Shown here: in pieces, positions 46,080-56,919 of the stretch
How positions within the stretch are numbered: position 1 is the stretch's first letter
Layout: every line of letters starts with the position of its first letter
Origin: Calonectria ilicicola
Lineage: Eukaryota; Ascomycota; Sordariomycetes; Hypocreales; Nectriaceae
Reading direction: 5' to 3'
Length of the DNA: 64,000 nt
Assembly: GCA_020809705.1 (NCBI GenBank)
Contig: CP085828.1
Coordinates: forward strand, 3,906,001-3,970,000
Position numbers and translations under genes: made by a program
The notes under the pieces: model-generated
Databases searched by the model: none
Told to the model about the DNA's origin: nothing
What the model saw: the letters and a program-made list of their open reading frames with translations, nothing else

Positions 46080-49000
46080 TTGAATGATGACTACCAGACA
46101 AAGCTATTGAGTGCTGATTATATCTCCCATCTTGGTGGCTCTGGTTCTGCCGGGAGAAATGCTGTCAGCCTCGCTTTCTGCGTGTCTCTCGTTGGGGTCG
46201 ACGAAGATATCGACATCGGCCGTGCCAATGTCAGACCACAGTTTGCTCGCCTGTGTTTCAATCTCTGTAGATTCCAGGTTGAACATCCGACATGTTTTCA
46301 CTAGACATAAATGCCATCCCCTTGTCCGAATCCGAGGTTGTCAGTCCTAACCTGCTCTCTTTTCCGCTGGTCTGGCAGCTTGGAGTCGTCGTCGATGGCC
46401 AGGGTATCGCGAGCTCCCGAGCCCGCACCGTCTTCATCTTCGTTGTTCTCGCCTAAAAGTCTGTGAAGCCCAAGGCCACCACCGTCCCGATCTGCAAGAT
46501 GCGCTCATAAACTCTCGAAACAACCCTACCGATCACATACGACCATAGCTCTCAGAAAATACGGGATCCCGTCCGCTCTCCCATAGTCAAGCTGAGAAGC
46601 GGTGAATTAGTACTCGGGTCGGTGACGACCGGGGAATCCTCGCTGTTGTATGTTTTTTGTGTCTTCTTGATCTACCTTTTTTTTGGCTGCTTGTGGGTCT
46701 TGGTGGTGCAAATAGTTGGGCCCTGCGACCGTGCCCCAGGTCATGTACATATCTGTTGAAGGCTAGTTTATCCTGATTACTCCAAACATGCCACTACCTT
46801 AATAGCCCATGGGATAAAGGTAGGACCATGTGCATAATGATTTGTCTTGTGGGCGCTTTTACATGTGTTTTATTGTTGTTTGCTGTGGTAGGCATATAAT
46901 ACTATAACTTGAGCTAGAGGTTTGCTATTATCTTTACCCGAGGATCATCCCCTTGGGTTGGAAAGCGAACCACTTCCCACGGCTAATGGGGATCCCCGAG
47001 GGTGTCGGCATCCGTCGGGTTTACCTAGAGCCGAAGAACGAGCTGGGGTTCAGGGTTGCGTGGTTGGCAACCAAAGGGCAGTGCAGCAGTGACAATCTCT
47101 CGGGCTTCCCCAATGCCAAGGGGCTTGGTATGGAGGGTGTTGCTAGTCGTGTTGTACCGAAAGCCCGTGTTGCGATATCTGAACGACTCATGCGTGTTCC
47201 ATATTGCCACCGAGAATTCCTTGAGCTTTGGTACCGTGTCCAGCGAGGACTTGAGAGGGAACGAAGTTAGTGTAATGGAGAGTTCGGAGTTTCTTGAGCT
47301 AGTGCTTGAAGCTACATCGCTATCATCATCAGGCAAGTTGTCTGGGTCCTGAGCCTCTTCAATGTAAGGTGGGTTATCGCATATATAGGAGCTAACGATG
47401 TGATGTGTGAACTGCAACATGTGTGTGTATTCTATCAGAACTAGGAAACCTTCTCACACTGGCTCTAGCCTGCATTGAGGGGAGGGGTGTAGCTAACTCA
47501 GCCACCACCCCTCAACGATATCTCATAGCACGGTATGACGGGGTGGTTAACTTGATGTTGTTGTCGTCGGTGGAGGCCAAGACAAACCCCCGGTACACAG
47601 TACCACTGATCATCATCTTGACTGGCTTTAAGAGCCCCCCGCAGAGGTACTCTGACAGCCTCGTGTTGGTAGTGGCTATAGGCTTTTCGAATAGCTCACT
47701 GATAATGCTAACAAAATCGTCCAGGACTTGCTCAGCTCAAATGACCGTTGAGATTAAGTGTAGCAAGGACCACAAACCTCGAGGCAGCTAGAAGTCTATG
47801 GCGCGGTCCGGGCTGAAAACTGAGATCGCCGTCATATTCTTTCCCTGGAGCATGGGAGTTGGGAGAAAATCTTGGTCAAAGGAAACTGGCCTCTTGCAGT
47901 CTTTAAGATAAAAACGGTGCTTGCAATTGAGAGCGTTGAGAGAATATCTTCTGGATTTTCCCTTTTTAGCATATCCCTTCCAAGCCTGGTACTGTCGACC
48001 CTTTCTAGCTGGTTGGTGGCATTAAAGGTTATTGTTGTTGGCCATGACTCGTGCTGCTCTTTGTCTTTTCCACCTTTCTTCTGTTGTCTTGGATTGTTCT
48101 CTCTGTCTTGGAGCGTACGTCGGCCGTAGCCTGCAGCGCTGCGTAAAAGCCAGTGTAGTAGGCAAGATGCAATGCCTCTTGGTACTTCTGGTATAATTCA
48201 GCATCAAGTGAGTTTTTTTTCTCTTATGAATACCACATGTAACGCAGTTGAAACTCGGTCAACAAGATGTATCCGACCTTCGGGTCGTTTTTGCTTTTGT
48301 CCCCGACGACATGTTTCAATGATGCAGCAGTTGAATCGTCTCAGGAGGGAGGACAACCACTGAGTAGCACCAAAATCCTTCTAGACGTATCTTGAAGCGT
48401 CTTGATTTAGCTTGATTAAGTCTTTTCCCTGGTTTCCGTTGGGATACGGCCAAGATTCGATTATTTCGTGCCAAGTATTGGTCGAGTAATTTGACGGCTT
48501 CACGATGTACCATCTGGACTGTCCGGTTTGATATGATCTGGACTGAACACGTAATCTGACATTTATGTAGGTATCAGAATCAACCGGACTGGATCCTTTG
48601 TTGGTCTCCGTGCTCTCAAAGGTAACGATAGAGCGTCCGCCTTGTCAGTTGTCTTAGAGTGTTTTGGATGTCCTTACCTAGCCAGGTCACAGTGCCATCA
48701 GGCAAGGTCATCTTGCCGAGTATGTTTCTCCTGATGGAGATCATTTTCAAGAGCAAGCGAATTGGTTGGGTTGTGAACTCGGGCGAGTGTCCGTTGCTGG
48801 TGGCAAACGTGTGGAATAGCGTCGGGTGTAACAGGTGTAGGGGTGAATTTCCATGTGAGATGGTTCCTTAAATGTTTGTCTATCGTCAATATCCGATTGG
48901 GGTTGATGTTGTTGCCATCTGGGTCCTCGAATTCTTCGCCGGCCACTTGCCATTTCCATGTTGGTTGCTCATACCAAAGAGCAGCCTTGGGGGCGGTATC

Positions 49001-50660
49001 GGAAATCTGGTCGTAAACGAAAGAAAAGTCAACATTCTAGGTGATCTCGACATAGCCCAGAATGTCCCGCACATGGTTGGGCAGTGGGGTGGCCGTGACG
49101 ATGAGGTTCCCTCAGCGGGGGATGAGCTTAATGAGCTTGCTAATCGTTGCCTTCGGGTTTTTGACCGTATGACCCTCGTGTAAGATCATGAGTTCGAATG
49201 TCTTGATCTTCATGGCTTCAGTCAAACGCCCATGAATAATGGGAGCAGTTGTAGATGTCGGGGTTGGGGGGATACCGTCTCCGCCGATTCCAGTGTTCTA
49301 ATTTGAGAGTGTAGTAGTGCGCACTGAAACCGGGATGGGAGGGTAGGTTTCAATTGGATTCTTGCTGCGTTCTGTTGGACAATAATGCTACTTGTGCCAC
49401 CAAGGCGTGCCAGTTATTGAACAATTGGGTCCCAGTCAGCAGAAAGCAATGGTGGTATTCCAGAGATCTGATGGGGCGTGAGGTTGGCCCTGGGTTTGGC
49501 CCTGGGTTTGGTCATGCAGTTGGGCGGCTGAGACCGGGCCACGTGGTGGGATTGGGGGCTTGACGAGCTACCGTAATCCAATTCCGGGTGTTCGTCAACA
49601 TGTTGCCTGGTCATACTCGCCAGACGTATGAGGGCACAGACGCCAAGGAACAACCTTCGTTCCAGCATTTCTGATGCTTCGGTGAGAATCTGCCCGATGA
49701 GCGTTGGGGTCTCCTTAAACATGGTGAGGAAGCGGTAGAGACATCGAAGTTCCCTGAACATCAGCGGTCGAAAGGTTCCGGGCAGGAGCTTTTCCATGTC
49801 CCAAATTTCCCCGGATCCGTCTCTGAAGTGGAGCTGGAACACCTTTGCAATGCCAGTTATCTCGTCTTGTTCTGGTTGACTTGAGGATTCCAACATGGAA
49901 ATGATGCCTCTCAGGATCTCGCAGATCGACTGACTGTTGCGAGCATGGATATCCGAATCAACGTCCATACTTTCTGTCGGGGGGTTGGGTCCGGATTAGC
50001 ATCTCCTATGGCAATGTCCGGCTGGCCTTGCTGTTCGATAACATCGTCCGACGCCGCGCCTCGGGCCTGCTCGTCTGCTGCGAGTAGTGCCGCGGCCAAC
50101 AGTGTCGCAGTTGAGCAGTAGTCCAGGAAGGCTTCTCGTTCCCGATGCCTATTGAGGACGAACCCTGGGGTCGAGATAACAACATCATATTCTAGAAGCG
50201 TCGGGGCAAAAACTTGTGCTCGATCCAAGATCAAGCAGGAGGGCCGGGCGCTCTGTGTGAAGGGTATTAAAATCCGAAAAACAAGACATTAGGGAGCAAA
50301 AGGAACTTCAGCCAACCTCATCAAGGTGGTTTTGGACCTCGTTATACCACGGGAGAATGCAGCCCGGAGGGCAAACGATGAATATAAACTCGGAGTGCAG
50401 AAGCACTTGCTGGTGGGTTTCGAGAGCTGCTGTTAGTGCCGTTGACGACTTTCCGAGGCCGACGGCATCGCAAAGGAAACCGCCTCTAAAATCTGACGCT
50501 GCCAACACCTTGAGTCTTTCTTTTCTCAGACCCTGGTGAGGCGGACTGGACAGTTAGTTGAAGGGGAATGAAGTAGAGAGGGCGCTTTAGGCCGGAAAAT
50601 ACGTACAAGAGAGAGATACAAGTCCAAGACCCAGTGGTGTAGTGGATCAAGAACCAAAAC
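46080..50660 (-). pseudogene. Decayed SNF2-type helicase region
   Basis: Coding pieces on the minus strand, in order: PLHHWVLDLYLSL (about 50640-50595), then after an intron GLRKERLKVLAASDFRGGF with Walker A DAVGLGKSS (about 50446-50470), and YDVVISTPGFVLNRHRE (about 50200-50150). Then LTPHQISGIPPLL and LLTGTQLFNNWHALV (about 49480-49380), MILHEGHTVKNP followed by NLIVTATPLPNHV (about 49190-49070), and ISIRRNILGKMTLPDG (about 48750-48690). Further pieces are YQKYQEALHLAYYTGFYAA (about 48190-48130), a block at 47050-47790 and acidic tails at 46320-46470 and 46104-46301. In-frame stops interrupt it: TGA 49112-49114, TAG 49037-49039, TGA 47737-47739 and TGA 47512-47514. The frame also shifts between 48.9 and 48.7 kb. 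The Walker B Asp is His. Two helicase-like motif-III blocks suggest two genes or an internal duplication. It cannot encode a full helicase. Confidence 0.7.
46535..46653 (+). rRNA. 5S rRNA gene, divergent copy
   Basis: 119 nt beginning ACATACGACCATAG and ending GCTGTTGTATGT, the ends that form helix I of ascomycete 5S rRNA. Inside are GATCCCGTCCGCTC, GGTGAATTAGTACT and CGGGGAATCCTCG, matching the usual loops and internal promoter region in order and spacing. Helix II differs from the common fungal sequence on both strands (TCTCAG against CTGAGA), so pairing is kept. A T6 run follows directly as a polymerase III terminator. 5S genes are dispersed in many filamentous ascomycetes. This could be a functional variant or a young pseudogene. 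It lies within the helicase relic, on the opposite strand. Confidence 0.85.
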
Positions 50661-52084
50661 ACCAATGGGGAAGGAGGGTGAAAATGGCGAGGCCTTTGGT
50701 CGTGAGTGCGAGTGCTCTACGAAGAAACCATGGGCAAGTGGACTGTAGCGTGGCGCACAGTTCCATCAGCATGCAAGCGCAAAAAAAAAAGCTTGGAATA
50801 GGCTGTCAGAAGGATCGCATGTGAGTTTGTGACTTACAGCTTGTGCATCGAGGAAATATACGTGAGTAACGATATTTGCAGGCGGGGAACGATATGCTGC
50901 GCCGCGAAATAGCAGCACGGTTTGTTGTCTATGCAGGGACTACCTTTGGATGGTTGAGACTAGGCTGTTTGGGAGACCCAGCGCAAAGAGCCATGCCCTG
51001 CATATCGTCTTTTAGTCAGGTCAAAGACAAAGGAAGCTGTTTACTCACATGAGTAGTCCGATTCAGCAGGGCTCTTTCAGTGATTAAGCCTGGCGAAAGG
51101 ATACTGGAGGTAGCGGGAGTAGTGGCGAGGCGTTAGTTGGACCAACCCGAGAATGTCTGACGGCCCAGAGAGCAGCACAGGCAGAGCGGCACAAGCTGCG
51201 GATCGGGGACTGATGAAGAGGCCATCATTGAACCTGTTGTGTGAAGAAAACAAAAGGTGTGAGATGAAAGAGGGAAAAAGAACAAAAAGATCGCAAAAGC
51301 CGAAAGGTAGGATTATATAGGTTGGCAAAATTGCCGTGATTCATTCACTGGAGCACGATGTTGGACAAGAGCATGTTTGCTTTCGGTACTGTCCCGTTCT
51401 CTTGATTGCTCCGAGCAGTGAATCAACCGTGCAAGAAAACAGTTTGTCAAGAGGTTAAATTTAATCATCTCGCTTGCTATTTGGCTGTGGTTGCACTCAT
51501 TTTAAAGCGTTTGCTTCAACGGCTTGCTCGTTTTGTTGTCTTCCTTGTGACGCCCAGGTTTATACCACCCTTTCACCACCAATCTGATTGCTTGATTTGA
51601 CACCTCTCCTAGACATCTAATAGGGCATATTTAAGCGATTCACCGTACTTGACTTGGGAGGAGCTTGAAGCTGCCACCCGCAAATCATCAGCCACATCGT
51701 TTCATTGTTTAACAAACCAAGTTTGGATGCCGTTACGAACGTCTCAAAAAAAAAAAAAAGCCCAGAAATGGTTCTGAAGAGTATTTTCGCCGCTATCCGA
51801 TTTTGGGACACAGGCCCATCTGTCATGTGTCCTTGGATCCTTCGTTGATGGAAGAAGAGATTCCATTACTGAGAGCTGGGAATAGGCCATTTCTAGACAA
51901 GAGAGCATAATATTGAGCGTGATTTCATTACTAAAATATACGATAGCCAGTCGAGGCATAGCAGATGCGACAGAGTTGTAGATGCGCATGATGATAATGA
52001 TACCATATCCGATTCAAGTTGCTGACATCCTTTGCGCCCGATTGTTTTTCACCCGTGTCCCATTCCATTCGCCTCGCTATTGCT
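50661..52084. other. Intergenic region, possible 5' remains of the helicase gene
   Basis: No domain-bearing frame. Upstream exons of the decayed helicase may lie here on the minus strand but cannot be recognised. A run of A occurs at 51747-51760. Confidence 0.4.
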
Positions 52085-53209
52085 TTATCCCTTTCGTTGA
52101 AAAATTGCAGCCGCATGGTCTATGACTTGCACTATGGGATTTGGGTGCGCCCTGGACCCTGCGGAAGAGGCGGTGCTACTTGTTGCTGCTCCGGTTGACG
52201 AGCTTGTTGAAGAATTTGTAGGCAATGTGTTCTTGATTGAAGCGGCAAGGAAGTCATATCCAATGTCAAGGGATACGCCATCAGGGTTTTTGACATCGTT
52301 TTCTGTGTCTGTTTCATCAAACGTCAGTAAAACTGATAGGAATCTCATGGAGAGTAATTTAGGAGGGTCAGTCTAATAGCAGCGGAGGGAGTACTTGCAC
52401 CAGTCTTCTGTCGCTTCCGGGTGAGGCCCGACCAGACCAACCCAGCCCTTTCCATACGGTGTTACAGAGGCTGCGACATGGCCTGACTTGGAGTAGTGTG
52501 CCAGAATTCGGCCATCTTTGCCACCCTCGTTCTTCATTTTTTCCTCGTCCAGACCCGTGATCAACGCTCCGTCCTGGAAATACAGCCACTGGTTTTTTTT
52601 CGTCGTGCCATTCACAAATGTCCAGTCGACCTGAATGACAGTGTCGATATCAGTTGTGACCTGTGAATCGGGTTCATCCATTTCATCGGAGGCATCGGCG
52701 CCGGTGGGGAGAAGTTCAAACCCCGGGGAATAACCAGCGAGATACGCGCCGAGACAGAAGCCGAGATAGTGTCCTCCAGCAGCCACAAAGTTCTGTAGCG
52801 GGGCCTTGTACTTTTTTAGTCTTTTATAGGCGGTGTCGAGATCTGCATTTCAATGATGAGTTCATTATGGCGACACTAGAAGAGGAAAAAATGACACGCT
52901 GGGAGGAGAATGTATGCGCAAGGTCGGGCGTGTGATGGTGTGTAAGAATGGGGAGCAGAACGTACCTGGTCCTCCTGGTTGCGCGTACACAGTAACGCCT
53001 TTGAGCGTCTCATCGTTCAGCTCAACGTCTTCTTTGGGTCCCACGTATGTCACCTCAAATTTCCATGCCGAAGTCTCCAGAAGCTCGGCGACTGTCTCAG
53101 GACAGCCATCGCATGCATCGGGGCCGCGGTACACGAAAGCCTTTGGCGGGGAGGATGCGCTTTGTGCCATAGTCGCAAATGCTGCTATGACAAAGAGAAG
53201 GTTGCGCAT
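52085..53209 (-). CDS. Secreted BPL_N-domain (glutamine-amidotransferase-like) protein, 316 aa
   Basis: Three exons: 52966-53209, 52395-52842 and 52085-52343. The introns are 123 nt (GTACGT...GCAG) and 51 nt (GTACTC...TGAG). The start MRNLLFVIAAFATMAQSA is a signal peptide with cleavage near Ser-Ala. FVYRGPDACDGCPETV and VTVYAQPGGPGD match the N-terminal biotin-protein-ligase domain (BPL_N), a class I glutamine-amidotransferase fold. GHYLGFCLGAYLAG carries the nucleophile-elbow Cys112. The third exon restores the usual NPDGVSLDIGYDFL and ends in a Ser/Thr/Ala-rich stretch. Without the second intron the protein would stop at KYSLRCY (237 aa). Such secreted proteins occur widely in fungi. No ligase domain is present, so it is not a biotin ligase. 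The substrate is unknown. Confidence 0.85.
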
Positions 53210-55042
53210 TTGTCTAAAGCGTTGGGGGATAAGCTTTTCAAACCGTGCGAAAGAAGTTGCAGCGGCGCACACGAGTGATGATCTCATCAATCTGGCCAGT
53301 TTTTCACGGCAGGAGCAGCTGTCAATTAAAATATATTTACAGCGTTTCACTCAACCATTTATTGCACGTGAGGGATGGAGGCTTAGCAGGGCCAGTGCTT
53401 TGTGATATATTAGTGCTCACGGCAAAGTCGGCAGTGAGATCAATGCCGCGATTCGTCAGCGGCCTGTCGCTAGGTCAAGTCACAGTCTCATGATAGGCCA
53501 CCGCCACGTCGCCAAGCCGATCTACACTTGGCGAAATTCATCAAATATCTCCCGAATTCCATTTTGCCTCTATTCTTGATGTGAGACCTCTTAATGTCGA
53601 TGTTTCGGAATACAACCGGTAGTGCCGACTTGGTCTGCAAGACACCTTGCGTTCTAGGCTTACGGTCCCGCTGACCGTGGCCGCGAAGTATTTCGGCCCT
53701 ATCTGTCAACTGACTAGTTGTCAGCAGCTGAAAGAAGCGCTCTCGGCCCTCCGATATATTCTTTTCTAACTTGGAAAGGCAAATTCCCTCCATTTTTAAA
53801 CGTTTTGAGAAGCTTAAAATGTCTCTCAGGAAATCCGGATCGGCGCCTCTGCCGCACTCAGTGAAGATACCGACTCAAGGGAGGCCTAGACCAATAACTC
53901 TAGATGATCTTTTGTCTTCAAAATCACTAACATCTTCTAAATACCACCCGCCAGAATTCGGCCCGGTCTCTTACCCATTTGCTAGTCCAGAAATGCGCGT
54001 CATGCTGCGAATCCTGGCTATGCTACTGTCATGTGCGCATCCTTCTCGTTTGGCCTTCAATGACGCGTTCGGCGAATGTCTCGAATTCTATGTGGCAAAA
54101 TACATCCCGCCTTGCCAGCTCTGTCTCAATTCATTAGTCAATGGCCTCTTCAAAATTTCTCAATGAAGGGGTGGGTTTAGTTTGGTTGAGGAACAGTGTT
54201 AATCCTTCACTAAAAGCCCAGCTGGAATTATTATCTAAATAAGCAAATCTACACCTAAAAATATATTGGCACATAGGAAACTAAAATCCTTATCTTAAGG
54301 AGCTTTTGGCTTATTCAAGCCTCGTCATAGAATCGCAAATCGTGTCTTAGGACGGCTGTTTTTTTCTTGGCAATTGCGGCACGAGAGGTGACATTATACT
54401 GAGCGCAGAATATCTAAGCAAACCCTGCCAATACTCTGAATTGATAGGGACCATGACTGTCTGGCCCTGGCCGTCATGATGTCATGAAAGCAAGCGTGTG
54501 TATTCATTAGCCACAACCTGTCAACGTCAATAGAAGGCCTGGAGATTTTTGCAAATCCGATTCAGACAAAGGACCCATCTGACGTTCTGTTCTTCTCCTA
54601 AGCCTGTGTTATGCGACAAACTTTTCGATCATATTTGATGCAGAAACTTGGTTGTAACAACTTACGTGTTTCAGGATGATGCCGCATCGGAACTGAACCA
54701 AGCAGTCGATGACGCCGTTTTCTGTTCCAGAAATGAATGCGGGTAAAAGAACTTATCACATTGGATTATTCAATATTTAAAAAAAAAAATTGATGAAATG
54801 CAGACCACGACAGAGCAGGACAACACTGCGCATGCCCAGTAAACCAAGAAAGAATAGACTTGCAAGCTTGAAAGCAGCCTACAATGAGATCATCGGACAG
54901 TGCACACATTGAACATTGGTCTGTCTTGTGGAATCAACTTTTTCCCTGTAAAGTTTAGACATATGAATCATCATCTATCTGTATTTGTCTGAGAACATGT
55001 GAGAAGATTGTACTTGCAACAGCCGCCCCCTCAGGGCTACCA
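53210..55042. other. Intergenic region with unsupported frames
   Basis: A frame at 53771-54166 (+) (from 53819 reading MSLRKSGSAPLPHS) and one at 53488-53793 (-) have no domain. The segment 54170-55040 is AT-rich and empty. Confidence 0.4.
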
Positions 55043-56919
55043 CTAGCCCTCCTTCATCACAGGAAGCAGCAACTGGCTATCATAATCACCTCCAAACCAG
55101 ACCCGCACCTCACCGAAGTTGTGGCTATTTGGGATCCTACCAACAAAAGGAGAGTCATGGCCGAGGAATGAGTGCCCTTGGACAACGAGTCGCAAAGTCT
55201 CGCCCTCCTCCCAGATAGTGCTTCCGGGCCAAATTTCCACTTCAACTTCGACAATTTCACTTTGTTGGAGCCACAAGCGTCGTTTATGGGCGTGAACCGG
55301 TCTTCCAGGTATGCTTTTAGCCTCATCCTTCTCGCGGTGCGAAACTCGCAGCCAGCCATGCATGGCCGAGGCCTCGACATGCTGCGATGCATTGTACCAA
55401 AGTATCTCCTGGCCATCGCGGGACACCTTCTGTACAGCCACGAATAGGTCGACATCTGGGTACTGCAGTGCTTGTACAAAAAGCTTAAGAGAGCTGTTTC
55501 CGGTGATTTCGGTCCTGGAAGTAAATGTATGAGTCCATTGGACCGAAGATTTTCGGTCATGACTGGCGAATGACACACAAGAGGCGTCTTCTGAGGAAGT
55601 AGCCGAGCCAGCGCTAAGTTTGGCATCTTTGTTGAGCGTAAATGGCGTTAAACTAGCCGCAGAAGGCGGCCAGTCCTTTTCGAAACGAGTAATAGACTTT
55701 CCCAACTCCTGCCGAACGTTCAATTCGACGGGTTCCCATTGATCAACTTCTGTGGGTTGGTCCTTTAAAAACCGGTCCCAGAAGGCCTTTTGTCTTTTCT
55801 GACCTTCCTCGGAGTAATACGCAGCCCATTCTCTCTGGTCCTGTGTTTCCTAGTGTCAGTGCCTATGTCCATCCTTAGTCTATGTCTTCAAGACTTACAT
55901 GCACCCAGAGGTACTTGTTTTTGGAGCTAAATCCGTTCCAGGCAGCAATTGTACCGCGCAGATGAAGCGCAAGAGATGACCAGCCAGTCACTGAAAATGC
56001 AGGAACGTCTATTTTGGACCAGTCCACCACCTTGGAAGCCCATAGAGGTGTAAAAAATGGTTGATCCAAGCCCATGACAGCGTGATCTTCGCTGGTACCT
56101 AGCCCATTGCCCGTCAAGTTCATCCAAAAGTACTGGAAAGGGATGCAAGGAATCCCTCCTACCACATTAACTTCGCGGTAGATGTCTGAAATTGCTTCCC
56201 AGGGCATGATTGCGCAGAGATGAGGTGGTTTCAGCGCTGCCACTTGATATGCCGACATTCCAAAATAGGACACTGCGCCCCATCCTATCTTCCCTGTGCT
56301 CCTATTCATATGGGACAAAGTCGAAGTCAGTAGCTTTTAACACGAAGGTGTAGGTGATTGTGATCTCACCATGGTTGCTGGGCAATCCACTCGACAATAT
56401 CATACCCATCCCGACCTTCTTCCGGGGAGAAATAGTAAGCTGCCTCACCTTCACTCCACCACGTCCCGCGGGCATCCACGATGACCAGTGAGTATTGATG
56501 TTTGCCACACCAGACAAGCGGGTCAGGAAGTTCCCACAACGTGTACTTGCTGAGAGTTGTAAAATCCACTGCCATGTTTTTGAACAACGATACTGGAACC
56601 GCTCCGTGCTTCCCAAATGGGGAAAACAGGACCAAAGATGGCGTTTGCTTTGCGATACTGTCGATTGGGCGAAATATGTTTGCATACAACTTCACTCCAT
56701 CGCGCATTGGGATGGCAACATCCTTTTCAAGAAGGGTTTTGCCATCTTCCAATACTCTGGATTCATACTCCGATAGAGGCGCTGGGGTCAATGGGGCCAA
56801 CACCTGTGACTGGTTATTTCAAAATCCAAGTACGTGAACCAGCATCAACTCAAACATACCTGATTGGGATGGACTGAACGTCGAGTGGGTGGATTGAAGC
56901 TGGAGGTATGAACATCCAT
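55043..56919 (-). CDS. CocE/NonD-type serine hydrolase (X-Pro dipeptidyl-peptidase S15 family), 564 aa
   Basis: Four exons: 56860-56919, 56370-56803, 55899-56301 and 55043-55840. The introns are 56, 68 and 58 nt, all in frame. After a short N-terminus, DVAIPMRDGVKLYANIFRP opens the alpha/beta hydrolase. VIVDARGTWWSEGE is the family oxyanion and substrate loop. GWGAVSYFGMSAYQ is the nucleophile elbow with the catalytic Ser. PPHLCAIMPWEAISDIYRE follows as usual. The catalytic His is expected near KYLWVH at the third exon's end. The C-terminal domain is the beta-sandwich of S15/CocE proteins, ending FGEVRVWFGGDYDSQLLLP. Substrates of fungal members are unknown (esters or amides). An alternative acceptor 9 nt upstream (55849) would add three residues. 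No signal peptide is seen, so it is probably cytoplasmic. Confidence 0.9.

Noticed and set aside
50635..50665. tRNA-like TGGTGTAGTGGATCAAG box
   Set aside because: Resembles an A box but no B box or foldable tRNA follows, and the region reads as a helicase exon on the other strand.
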